Of a stretch of 14,968 nucleotides of DNA, positions 7,728-14,968 are shown piece by piece. The notes under the pieces were generated by a model. That model saw only the letters and a list, made by a program, of their open reading frames with translations, made no database searches and was not told the origin of the DNA. The DNA lies in assembly GCA_000431515.1 (NCBI GenBank), contig HF991360.1, forward strand, positions 16,125 through 31,092, given 5' to 3'. Source of the stretch: Clostridium sp. CAG:632. GTDB lineage: Bacteria; Bacillota; Clostridia; Lachnospirales; Lachnospiraceae. The first letter of the stretch is position 1. The number at the start of each line of letters is the position of its first letter. Made by a program: the position numbers and the translations under genes.

Positions 7728-8735
7728 CTACTCCTCCTCATACGTCTGCCGGAATATTTCCTTCTGTATCACATAGATATCCCGGATGTCCTCTTTCCGG
7801 ATAGCCAGATAATCCCCCGGTCGTCCGAGGAAATATTCCTGATCCCGGTCCACCGGATATACCCGTGTCCGCCTGGTCAGCTCCTTCGCATAGATTCCGG
7901 CTCCCGGTTTCGGATAGCAAAGATGTGCGACCTCATCCAGACTGATATATGCTCCCTCCGGCACCGTTTCCACCGCCGGCAGGAAGTCAAGCATTCGTTC
8001 AAATACGTCTAACGGCTCCTCTGTCGGTTCATAAGTCTTCTCAAACTTCTCTCTGGTAATATCATATACTTCGCCGCGGCAGCCGATCATGATATAAATA
8101 TTCTCATCGGCCTTCACCGTCAGTCCCGCTTCATTTTCCAGTGTCTTCATGCAGATCTTATGTCCCGGCTCCGCCACATCCGTTGACCGCACATATGCCC
8201 ATGAGATCTTCCGTTTGCAATACGACTGCATAGCATAGATTTCCTCTGCATGGGTTTCCGCATAATCCTCTACCCGGATGCGGTCACAATCCTGATAATA
8301 AGAAGCTGCCATCTTCAGGAAATATTCCATGGTATCTGTCATATCTTCTCCTGACATCTGCACCTTCAGGATCGCAGATGATATTCTGCCGCTACCGCAA
8401 TTTGCAGTACCCTTCACCAGTCCGAAATCTCCGATCAGATAATCCAGAAAATCCAATGCCCGCACACTCTTCGTATCACTTAAGAACAGGAGCTGTTCCT
8501 CCTCCTGCGTACTCCACGCCAGCAATAGCATATGACAGGAGAATGTTTCCAGCTGTTTCTTTCTATCCTTATATAACTGCTCCCACTGATCTGATATCAT
8601 CTGCTTTGCCAGCTCTTCTCCCTGTGCATCATCCAGCTCAATCATAACCAGAGGTGCCTCTGCATAGCAGTATTTCCGCTTCATGCCGTCCCTGTTCAAT
8701 TCTTCCTGTGTAAATCCATACTTATCTACTGCCAT
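7728..8735 (-). CDS. Uncharacterised 335-residue protein with two YxI-x-K/E-x-F-x-x-TYE motifs
   Basis: I do not recognise this family. It is a soluble, acidic protein with no signal peptide or membrane helix. Two related segments stand out in the C-terminal half: GEVYDITREKFEKTYEP (about residues 221-237) and PGDYLAIRKEDIRDIYVIQK (about 306-325) running into EIFRQTYEEE at the end. The PGDYLA phrase followed by a tyrosine and a TYE tail recurs in small substrate-binding or regulatory domains, so the C-terminus may hold one or two copies of such a fold; that is inference. There are several cysteines (for example YCY, NCGS, SYCKRK) but no zinc-binding spacing. I chose ATG at 8735 because GAGGAG lies six bases before it; starts at 8771 (ATG) and 8780 (GTG) lack a good site. 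It is 91 bp after the cyclase gene and one base before the helicase start, which argues it works with the helicase. Confidence 0.8.
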   Translation of the reverse strand: MAVDKYGFTQEELNRDGMKRKYCYAEAPLVMIELDDAQGEELAKQMISDQWEQLYKDRKKQLETFSCHMLLLAWSTQEEEQLLFLSDTKSVRALDFLDYLIGDFGLVKGTANCGSGRISSAILKVQMSGEDMTDTMEYFLKMAASYYQDCDRIRVEDYAETHAEEIYAMQSYCKRKISWAYVRSTDVAEPGHKICMKTLENEAGLTVKADENIYIMIGCRGEVYDITREKFEKTYEPTEEPLDVFERMLDFLPAVETVPEGAYISLDEVAHLCYPKPGAGIYAKELTRRTRVYPVDRDQEYFLGRPGDYLAIRKEDIRDIYVIQKEIFRQTYEEE

Positions 8736-8826
8736 CTGCTTCTCCTCACTATCTATCCTCTGTCCTTTCATCCGCGACACGTTTACCTGTCAATTTATTC
8801 AAATCCATGTCACCTTGCACTTCCTG

Positions 8827-10404
8827 TTATTTCTCCCGCTCCTCCGTCACAAATTGCCCGGAGAATGTCTGGAAACTATGACTCACATGGGTAAAATGCA
8901 GCACCACCCGATCAAACTGACGCTTTACCACCTTGGCGTACACACCGGTAAATACCGCATGACCGTCTTTGGTCGCTGCAAAAATCTCCACATCCGAGAA
9001 CACCTTTAAGTCTGCCTGGAAGTCATCCAGCTCCACTACCGCACGTTTGCAAGAGAACTGTACCAGTCTGGCCGGAAGCGGTTCCTCCTGAATCAGCTTT
9101 CCTTCAATCGGATACAGATTAAATAAGATCCAGTCATCCACCGGAGTTAATACGTCAAACTCAACATTGGCGATCAACAGCTGATACTCGCCGCCGATAC
9201 CGATCACCTCATTTACAATGACCGGTTTCTGGATGCCCTTTGCCGTAATCTCCATTCGGTTATGCACCTCTACCGGACAGTTGACCTTCTCCAGACTCTC
9301 CGTGGAGATCAGCACCTGTCCACCGACACTGTAGCTCTCAATGCGGGAGCACTCATTTACCACCCGCCCGATGACGTTATAACGCATCATCTTCTCAGAA
9401 CCTACATTTCCGATAAATGCCTCCCCGCGATGGATACCGATTCCCATTTCCAGTGCCGGATATCCCTTTCTGGCACAGTAAGCATTCACCTCGCCCATAA
9501 GATTCTGCATCGTGATGGCTGCCGCTATCGCTTCTGCGGTCTGTTCCTTCGATGGCAGCGGTGCACCGAATACAGCCAGAATCCCATCTCCGAGAAACTC
9601 AATGACTGTCCCATGATACTGCGTGATCGCCTCTACCATTTTCCCGAAAAACAGATTTAAAAGACCGGTTACCTCCTCTGGCTCCAGCTCCTCAGACAGA
9701 GAAGTGAAGCCCCGCAGGTCTGACATCATAACCGTCAGCTCCCGTTTCTCTCCACCCAGAGCGGCTCCTTCCGAGTTCTCCATGATCACATCGATCACTT
9801 TATCCGAGAAATAACGTCCCAGAATCAGATGCAACAACTCATTTCTGGACTGCAGCTGCTCATTTAACCGTACGATTTCTCTGGCTGCCAGCAGATCACC
9901 GGCCTGCTTTTGCAGCATTTTCTCATAATTCTTCGTCACCTCATGCTGCCATGCTGTCTGCTCGATCCGCACAATATCCGAATGCACAAACGGCTTCGTC
10001 AGAACAACCATTGCACCATGCTCATAGCATGACACGTCTATCTGCCTGCTCCGCTCCTCCACCATGAAGAAAACAGGCACTCCTGCCAGTGCCTGCTGAT
10101 TTTTAAGCAATGACAGCAGGCGGAATTCTCCTGCCTCTGCCATCTGATAATCCATAATAATAAGCGACGGGGTACTGATCCGGGATCGTTCTCCCCTGCT
10201 CTGTGCCTCGACTGCCTTCTCAACTGCCTCAACCGACAGCATACAGAAAGCCCGCATACTTCCGGTCGAGTTTATCTGTCTCTGTGTATCTATCATTTCC
10301 TTCCGGTCGCTTCCTACAACCCAGATCAACTTCTCCAATACGCACTTCCTCGCTTTCTCATATGCTTGATTTCCGTCCGTCTTAACGCTTCGAATGCCAT
10401 GCAT
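8827..10404 (-). CDS. Receiver-like domain fused to a class III nucleotide cyclase
   Basis: A 525-residue signalling enzyme. Residues 26-150 resemble a response-regulator receiver: LIIMDYQM with candidate phospho-acceptor D85, and VLTKPF with K137, though the N-terminal acidic pair is reduced to one Asp (D33). A helical linker (155-205) leads to the class III cyclase domain (222-375). Metal-binding Asp residues are D229 (MMSDLRGFTSL) and D273 (FLGDGILAVFG), and the transition-state pair is N350 and R354 (VVNECSRIES). The base-selecting positions are Glu269 and Asn343 where adenylate cyclases carry Lys and Asp/Thr, so the product may not be cAMP. Residues 400-525 form a beta-rich tail that loosely recalls PilZ. 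No sensor kinase is next to it. The ATG at 10404 overlaps the TIR gene by 23 bp and follows AAGGG. A TTG at 10338 behind GAGGAAG would begin nearer the receiver fold (MEKLIWVVG) and is about equally plausible. Confidence 0.87.
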   Translation of the reverse strand: MHGIRSVKTDGNQAYEKARKCVLEKLIWVVGSDRKEMIDTQRQINSTGSMRAFCMLSVEAVEKAVEAQSRGERSRISTPSLIIMDYQMAEAGEFRLLSLLKNQQALAGVPVFFMVEERSRQIDVSCYEHGAMVVLTKPFVHSDIVRIEQTAWQHEVTKNYEKMLQKQAGDLLAAREIVRLNEQLQSRNELLHLILGRYFSDKVIDVIMENSEGAALGGEKRELTVMMSDLRGFTSLSEELEPEEVTGLLNLFFGKMVEAITQYHGTVIEFLGDGILAVFGAPLPSKEQTAEAIAAAITMQNLMGEVNAYCARKGYPALEMGIGIHRGEAFIGNVGSEKMMRYNVIGRVVNECSRIESYSVGGQVLISTESLEKVNCPVEVHNRMEITAKGIQKPVIVNEVIGIGGEYQLLIANVEFDVLTPVDDWILFNLYPIEGKLIQEEPLPARLVQFSCKRAVVELDDFQADLKVFSDVEIFAATKDGHAVFTGVYAKVVKRQFDRVVLHFTHVSHSFQTFSGQFVTEEREK

Positions 10405-11293
10405 CCTTTCCCTTTTTCGCAGTTCCGAGTGCTACACTCTTGCACGCATCACACAGGGTACCGGTTCGGATCGGTGCTCCGCAACGTTCACACGGAACCC
10501 GTATCGTGGAGCTTTTCGGAATCTCCAGATATTCCTGCTTAAAGAAATAATTGATCACCCGGCGCGGAACTCCGGTCTCCTTCTCGATCACCAGTGCCGG
10601 TGCCATTCCGACCTTATCCAGATAATTCCGGACGGTCTGATAATCATCATAATTCTCTGTACCGCAATCATCACAGCGATAAATGCCCATGGATACGTTG
10701 CTCAGGTTCTTGCTTCCGCAGTTTCTGCACGTAAGCGGGATTCGATTGATCCGAAGCGCATTTGTATTCCGCGGCTGTCTGGCAAAGCTCATATGTGACT
10801 GTCCGGTCACTGCTTCTGCTGTCGGTTGTTTCTGCACATGCCCGGCTGCCTCTGTATCATTCGCCTCTGTACTATCCGAAGTCTCCATCGGCTGTGCCAG
10901 ATATTTTAACTCTTCCTCCAGCTCTCTCATTGCCATTTCCGGATTCTGTGCATAATAGATCATCTGCACGTTATTTAAATAAAATCGAAATGTCTCATTT
11001 AACGGTGCATCATCTATCTGAAACGGAATAATGTTCTTCCGCTCGGAAATCGCACTGTCTGTCTCCTTCTCCACCCAGATGGAATCCTGCGACCGCTCTG
11101 ATAAGAACAGTAAGAACACTTCACATTCCCGAATTGCCTTCGGAATCTCCTTTGCATAACTGGAGCCTGCCGGAATATGCTCCGGTGCCTGCCAGCAGTA
11201 GATTCCCATTTCTTCTAATTTACGCACAATCCTATCCACGAAAGCCCGATCTTTGGAACTATAACTGATAAAAACAGATTTTCTGTCTGCCAT
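10382..11293 (-). CDS. TIR domain protein with zinc ribbons and HTH-like segment
   Basis: A 303-residue cytosolic protein. Residues 5-132 are a bacterial TIR domain: VFISYSSKDRAFVDRI (7-22), CWQAPEHIPAGSSY (33-46) and FLLFLSERSQDSIWVEKE (60-77). Glu77 aligns with the catalytic glutamate of NAD-cleaving TIR domains, so NADase or cyclic-ADP-ribose activity is possible. A low-complexity linker (133-180) is followed by a zinc ribbon (C189, C192, C207, C210), a segment VIEKETGVPRRVINYFFKQE (235-254) resembling the helix-turn-helix of YvyF-like flagellar-operon proteins, and a second ribbon (C268, C271, C281, C284). I chose ATG at 11293: GGAGG lies seven bases before it and the TIR fold starts at once. 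It sits 37 bp after the GGDEF gene and touches the cyclase gene, so co-expression is likely. No cyclic-nucleotide-binding domain is visible. Confidence 0.9.
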   Translation of the reverse strand: MADRKSVFISYSSKDRAFVDRIVRKLEEMGIYCWQAPEHIPAGSSYAKEIPKAIRECEVFLLFLSERSQDSIWVEKETDSAISERKNIIPFQIDDAPLNETFRFYLNNVQMIYYAQNPEMAMRELEEELKYLAQPMETSDSTEANDTEAAGHVQKQPTAEAVTGQSHMSFARQPRNTNALRINRIPLTCRNCGSKNLSNVSMGIYRCDDCGTENYDDYQTVRNYLDKVGMAPALVIEKETGVPRRVINYFFKQEYLEIPKSSTIRVPCERCGAPIRTGTLCDACKSVALGTAKKGKDAWHSKR

Positions 11294-11330
11294 ATTTCTG
11301 CCTCCTATACCTGTAATTTTCCCTATCTCC

Positions 11331-13115
11331 CTAAGATACGACCCGGTTTCGCCCAGTCTCTTTTGCCTCATACAACTTCACATCTACATATTCAATATTC
11401 TCATCTGCCGGAATATCCGCATCCAGTTCGCGGACACCAAACGACATCGTTACCCGGATTTCCTCTGTTTCATATGGACACCCCTGTACCTCTACCGTTG
11501 TCCGGATCTCCTCTGCCAATTGAACCGCCTGCTCCAAATCTCGTCCCGGAAGCAGCAGGATAAACTCCTCACCACCCCAGCGGATGACCTCTCCATTCCC
11601 CCGGATACTCCTCTGTAGAATATCTGCAATATACATCAGTACTGCATCTCCGGCGGTATGCCCATAGGTATCATTTACCCTTTTAAAGAAATCAATGTCA
11701 CACATGATCACGGATACCGGCTGATTCCGCAGCGCCGGTCTGACACTGTCACTGTAATACTCATAGAACCCGCGCCGGTTCTTAAGTCCGGTCAGCTGGT
11801 CCACCTGTGCCTCATGATATAACAGATGGGACTCCAATGTCTTACCGCAATAAACGGCAGCCAGCCGGAGCCGGTTCACATCCCTCTCGTCAAACCCATC
11901 CGTACCGTTCTCACTCATCTTATTAATTGCCTGAAAAGCACCGATCACCTTACCCTGTGTATTCGTAACCGGTATACATAAAATTGAACGGGTCTTGTAT
12001 CCGGTCTTGCGATCTACCTCCGGATTAAACCGGCTATCTCCATATGGATCATTGATCAATATAATCTCATTATTTCGAATTGATGCTCCGACAATCCCGG
12101 AACCCTCCGGAACAATGATCTGCTCACTGTCCAGTGCCGCCAGTGTCCAATACTGCTTTCTCTTTACGTCCCAGTACCAGAAGGATGCCCGGTCCGAATT
12201 CACCAGACACCGCCCCATATTTGTCAGAAGCATCAAGGTAGAAGAAAAGCCTCTCTCATCCACCAGCTGATTCATATACCAGAATATTTTCTCCAGAAGT
12301 TCTTCGGAATGAAGCACCCTGCCCGGAATCTTCTTCTGTATCTCACCCTTGCCAAAAGCCTCCAGATATTGAAGGGACTTCGCCTGATTCTCCGGCTGCG
12401 TAGTCTCGATCAGTACACTGCAATCCGCAAATCGAGTCCGGTAATACTCCATAAACCGGTGCCAGTCAATCTGTCCCTCTCCCAGCGCGAGATGCTGATC
12501 CTGTTTCAGATCATTATCATTGATGTGCAAATGCTTTATATACGGTGTCAGCTCTTCGATCCAATGTGCAATATTACTGCCATATATCGTTGCATGTGCA
12601 TAATCCAAGCACACACCGTAATTCTTATACACCTTCAGCTCCTTCGATATCCGTGTCAGGATCCGCGGATCGGAATCAAACATATTCTCCAGATAAATCT
12701 CAATCTCCGGATACTGCTCCAGCAACGCCTTCATATAGGAAACGGTCCGTTCCACAATCTGATTCTCATAAATCTCACCACAGACCATCGGATTCCAGTT
12801 CGTGTGGAATACTACACCCTTCACATGCAGCTTTCGCGCAATCTCCATGCTCTGATGCATCCGCAGGTTCGATATCTCACGGATTTTTGTATCGTTGCTG
12901 AACACCGTCACATCAAAAAATGCCCCATGCATCGTACTACCTTCCGGAAGCCCGGTCTTCAGATACCGATCGATCACCGCCTGCTGCCGTTTCTCATCAT
13001 CCAACAGCTGCGGATCAAAGAAATCATTGATCTCGAATCCCACATTATATTTTTCTGCAAGCTCCAGATGTTCCGCCAAACGTTCCACTCTGGATACAAT
13101 TAAAAGCCGCCCCAT
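11331..13115 (-). CDS. TIM barrel-GAF-GGDEF diguanylate cyclase
   Basis: A 594-residue fusion. Residues 1-260 form a xylose isomerase-like / AP endonuclease family 2 TIM barrel. Its usual metal ligands appear to be kept: H63, H104, E143 (YLENM), D171 and H174 (LDYAHATIYG), H197 with D200/D202 (HLHINDND) and E237 (VLIETTQ). Residues 285-432 are a GAF domain (VPEGSGIVGASIRNNEIILI, then SILCIPVTN and VIGAFQAINK). Residues 436-594 are a GGDEF domain with DQLTGLKNRRGF, CDIDFFKRVND and an intact GGEEF (514-518), so it should make c-di-GMP from two GTP. The inhibitory I-site is lost: RGNG (505-508) where RxxD is expected. No membrane segment is present, so the sensing is cytosolic. AGGAG lies five bases before the ATG. 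It appears to be the first gene of the signalling block. Confidence 0.9.
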   Translation of the reverse strand: MGRLLIVSRVERLAEHLELAEKYNVGFEINDFFDPQLLDDEKRQQAVIDRYLKTGLPEGSTMHGAFFDVTVFSNDTKIREISNLRMHQSMEIARKLHVKGVVFHTNWNPMVCGEIYENQIVERTVSYMKALLEQYPEIEIYLENMFDSDPRILTRISKELKVYKNYGVCLDYAHATIYGSNIAHWIEELTPYIKHLHINDNDLKQDQHLALGEGQIDWHRFMEYYRTRFADCSVLIETTQPENQAKSLQYLEAFGKGEIQKKIPGRVLHSEELLEKIFWYMNQLVDERGFSSTLMLLTNMGRCLVNSDRASFWYWDVKRKQYWTLAALDSEQIIVPEGSGIVGASIRNNEIILINDPYGDSRFNPEVDRKTGYKTRSILCIPVTNTQGKVIGAFQAINKMSENGTDGFDERDVNRLRLAAVYCGKTLESHLLYHEAQVDQLTGLKNRRGFYEYYSDSVRPALRNQPVSVIMCDIDFFKRVNDTYGHTAGDAVLMYIADILQRSIRGNGEVIRWGGEEFILLLPGRDLEQAVQLAEEIRTTVEVQGCPYETEEIRVTMSFGVRELDADIPADENIEYVDVKLYEAKETGRNRVVS

Positions 13116-13160
13116 ATCTTCTCCTGTAATCTGCCTTCCATTGCTGTAAATACTGCCATT

Positions 13161-13188
13161 ATTTTACCATGAATCCCACATAAATAAA
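13161..13188 (-). promoter_or_regulatory. Possible extended -10 promoter for the signalling block
   Basis: On the minus strand TGGTAAAAT (-10 at 13161-13166 with an upstream TGN) lies 16 bases after a weak -35 TTTATT (13183-13188). It sits in the 97-bp gap before the TIM barrel-GAF-GGDEF gene, the only sizeable gap upstream of the block. The -35 match is poor. Confidence 0.35.
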
Positions 13189-13212
13189 AGAGTGGTGTAC
13201 AGTTTTCTCCCT

Positions 13213-13842
13213 TTAAACCCGCTCTCCGTAAAGCAGGGTCGCTTTCCGGTCCTTCTCCTCAAAATGACTGTCCATATATGCCAGAATCTCTTCTCCTGCC
13301 TCTACGGTTGCTTCCGGATTTCCCAGATATGCCTGCAACTCCTTTCGGTCATTTCGAATCTGCTTTAGCAGCTGCTGACACTCCCGCTCTTCCTCTGCCA
13401 GTGTATAGACACCGGTTGTCTGCAGTTCTTCATAGGTATACCGTTTCACCCGCCGATTGTAAATCATCCGAAGCGGTGCTGAGAAAACGCCCTGATGTGT
13501 CAGAAAGGAGGCCAGTTTCCGAAGTGCATTGAACACAAAAAGCACTGTCATAACACTGAGTAACAGAATCGGCCACATAGCAAAAACTGCTCCATATCCA
13601 CTGCCTCTGGTAAAAATCCACATAGTTGCCGCAATCAATGCCAACAGGATTGCCACACCGAGACTTAATCCGATTGCCCATCCCAGATTCCGCTTCCGCA
13701 TCCGAATACAATCTGCCTTCTGTTCATAGACATTCTCCAGATAGTTTGTTCTCTGTACCGCTTCCATGACTTTATAGCGCATAGCTCCGGTTTTCGTTTC
13801 CTCCGACTCCTCAAACTCCTCTGCATTAATCTGAAACCGCAT
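13213..13842 (-). CDS. Uncharacterised two-helix membrane protein
   Basis: A 209-residue protein I do not recognise. A charged N-terminal half-helix (residues 1-50) is followed by two membrane helices (about 54-77 and 83-105), and then a long cytosolic tail rich in Arg, Glu and Gln that looks helical or coiled (about 130-185). No catalytic motif is seen. AAGGGGAG precedes the ATG. It lies 25 bp after the 114-residue membrane protein gene, so the two are probably co-transcribed. Nothing ties it functionally to the signalling genes that follow 97 bp later. Confidence 0.8.
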   Translation of the reverse strand: MRFQINAEEFEESEETKTGAMRYKVMEAVQRTNYLENVYEQKADCIRMRKRNLGWAIGLSLGVAILLALIAATMWIFTRGSGYGAVFAMWPILLLSVMTVLFVFNALRKLASFLTHQGVFSAPLRMIYNRRVKRYTYEELQTTGVYTLAEEERECQQLLKQIRNDRKELQAYLGNPEATVEAGEEILAYMDSHFEEKDRKATLLYGERV

Positions 13843-13867
13843 TGCTTTCTCCCCTTTTTACCTAGAA

Positions 13868-14212
13868 TTACTGCCAGAACGGGCTGCCGCTTACCGGATC
13901 CCAGGTCAACATACCAAGAACGAGCAGCAGGACAAACCATATTGCCGCAACCCCTACGATTCCCATATTAATAATCCCCATGATCAGGCCTATGCTTGTC
14001 CGCTTCTTATGAATCGTATCCCAGATTCCCCATGCAATACATGCAAATGGAAGCATCCCTGAAAGCATTACGATTTCCGTCTGAATCCTGAAAGGAATCG
14101 GCAGCACTCCGACAAACACTTCATATGCGATACAGATTGCCCCCAGCAGATTGCATATCGATAACACGATCAATACCGGATTCTGCCCTTTCTTCTTATA
14201 TTCCTTTTCCAT
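13868..14212 (-). CDS. Uncharacterised small membrane protein
   Basis: A 114-residue integral membrane protein with about three helices (near residues 13-36, 44-66 and 75-104), a basic lysine-rich start (EKEYKKKGQ) and a short exposed tail ending GSPFWQ. The layout resembles DUF4190-like or small multi-helix proteins of Firmicutes, but I cannot assign a family. The ATG is preceded by AAAGGGGG. It follows the hemolysin III terminator and begins a probable two-gene unit with the 209-residue membrane protein. No clear promoter was found in the gap of about 90 bp. Confidence 0.75.
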   Translation of the reverse strand: MEKEYKKKGQNPVLIVLSICNLLGAICIAYEVFVGVLPIPFRIQTEIVMLSGMLPFACIAWGIWDTIHKKRTSIGLIMGIINMGIVGVAAIWFVLLLVLGMLTWDPVSGSPFWQ

Positions 14213-14300
14213 TGTCAGTCCCCCTTTTATCTTTCATTTTGTCCTTACCTACTATAGTTACATATTCTGCCAAATTATGCAACCAAAACACATAAAATAA

Positions 14301-14338
14301 CCCTCTTTATCAGACGCTCGACTGCCTGATAAAGAGGG
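14301..14338 (-). terminator. Intrinsic terminator after the hemolysin III gene
   Basis: A perfect 13-pair inverted repeat (CCCTCTTTATCAG at 14301-14313 and its complement at 14326-14338) with a 12-base loop, followed on the minus strand by TTATTTTATG. It lies 40 bp after the hemolysin III stop codon. The plus-strand side has only a poor T run, so it acts mainly on minus-strand transcripts. Confidence 0.82.
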
Positions 14339-14378
14339 AAATGATTCCGGCTTATACAAATCGCTTTCTGCAGAATAT

Positions 14379-14968
14379 CTATGCCAGATATAGGTATACC
14401 ATCATGTAATGGCAGAAGCTTCCTGCCATACAGAACAGATGGAAGATTTCATGGGAACCGAAATTCTTATGTTTTTCATTAAATGCGGACAGCTTCAATG
14501 CATAGAAGACTGCACCCGCAGTATAGAGGATTCCTCCGGCAAGCAGCCAGCCAAACGCCTGAATGCCTGCATTACGGATAAAGAACGGTGCTACAAACAT
14601 ACATAGCCATCCCATTACCACATACATCACAGATGATACCCACTTCGGACAGGTTACCCAGCAGATTTTAAAGGTAACACCCAGTGCCGCCACACTCCAG
14701 ACTGCCGCCAGCAGAATATACCCCAGCCGGTCTCCCAGCCCGATAATGCAAAGTGGCGTATAGGTTCCTGCAATCAGCACCGAAATCATAGAATGATCAA
14801 TCTTCTTCAGCACCTTGTTCACCTTCGGCGATATATCAAAGCTATGATACGAGGTACTGGCTCCGTAAAGCAGGATCATACTGGCCATGAATACAGTTAC
14901 TGCCGCCACACCGGAGCCACCGGTGCTTTGTCCGGCACGCTTAATCAGTGGAGCTGTGGCAGCCGCCG
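14379..14968 (-). CDS. Hemolysin III / TrhA family membrane protein (5' end beyond window)
   Basis: The frame is open to the window edge, so the true start lies beyond 14968; about 196 residues are visible. It belongs to the hemolysin III (YqfA/TrhA, PAQR-related) family of seven-helix membrane proteins. Family motifs are LLYGASTSYHS, KKIDHSMISVLIAGTYTP and, near the C-terminus, FGSHEIFHLFCMAGSFCHY, with the conserved His and Asp residues thought to bind a metal. The bacterial proteins have been linked to membrane energetics and lipid homeostasis rather than true haemolysis. The stop is followed by a strong terminator, so this gene ends its transcript. Confidence 0.9.
   Translation of the reverse strand, partial: AAATAPLIKRAGQSTGGSGVAAVTVFMASMILLYGASTSYHSFDISPKVNKVLKKIDHSMISVLIAGTYTPLCIIGLGDRLGYILLAAVWSVAALGVTFKICWVTCPKWVSSVMYVVMGWLCMFVAPFFIRNAGIQAFGWLLAGGILYTAGAVFYALKLSAFNEKHKNFGSHEIFHLFCMAGSFCHYMMVYLYLA

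Noticed and set aside
8780..8800. TTGACA on the minus strand between the cyclase and the unknown gene as a promoter
   Set aside because: No -10-like hexamer lies 16 to 18 bases downstream.
8827..11293. A classical Pycsar pair (PycC cyclase plus PycTIR effector)
   Set aside because: The TIR protein has no visible cyclic-nucleotide-binding domain and the cyclase carries a receiver-like domain, unlike compact PycC enzymes. Resemblance is limited to cyclase next to TIR.
12309..13103. A 264-codon open frame on the plus strand
   Set aside because: It is antisense to the TIM barrel part of the GGDEF fusion, has low-complexity composition and no ribosome binding site; the minus-strand protein has clear domains.
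1..14968. CRISPR array, insertion sequence, tRNA or rRNA genes
   Set aside because: No spaced direct repeats, transposase frames with terminal repeats, or tRNA/rRNA-like sequences were seen on either strand by eye.

Overview
The window looks like a chromosomal stretch of a low-to-mid GC Gram-positive, most likely a clostridial (Lachnospiraceae-type) gut Firmicute. The grounds are a T-box leader, strong AGGAGG-type ribosome binding sites, canonical sigma-A promoters, a PlsY acyltransferase and a short-form CstA. The genus is not determined. Every gene I support is on the minus strand, so transcription runs from high to low coordinates and the layout below follows that direction.

Right end (14968 to 13213): a hemolysin III/TrhA-type membrane protein, cut by the window edge and closed by a strong hairpin terminator, then two small unrecognised membrane proteins 25 bp apart.

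Central block (13115 to 3827): seven closely spaced genes that may form one or two operons. First come three signalling proteins: a fusion of a xylose-isomerase-like TIM barrel, a GAF domain and an active-looking GGDEF diguanylate cyclase domain; a TIR-domain protein with two zinc ribbons; and a receiver-like domain joined to a class III nucleotide cyclase whose substrate-choosing residues are not those of a normal adenylate cyclase. An unrecognised 335-residue protein follows. It is probably translationally coupled to a large PLD-nuclease/superfamily 2 helicase/DUF3427 protein, followed by a MutT-type Nudix hydrolase and a family-6 hypoxanthine/uracil-DNA glycosylase. The first half suggests nucleotide second messengers plus NAD or TIR signalling. 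The second half suggests DNA processing and base-damage clean-up. I see no single published system with this composition, and the link between the halves is inferred from adjacency only.

Left part (3805 to 1): a promoter with a large palindrome drives only a 3' remnant of a PTS-EIIC-like membrane permease (pseudogene), which ends at a clean terminator. Then come plsY with its own promoter, and cstA under a strong promoter and a complete T-box riboswitch with terminator, which implies induction by uncharged tRNA. No RNA genes other than the T-box, no CRISPR array, no insertion sequence and no tRNA were seen.
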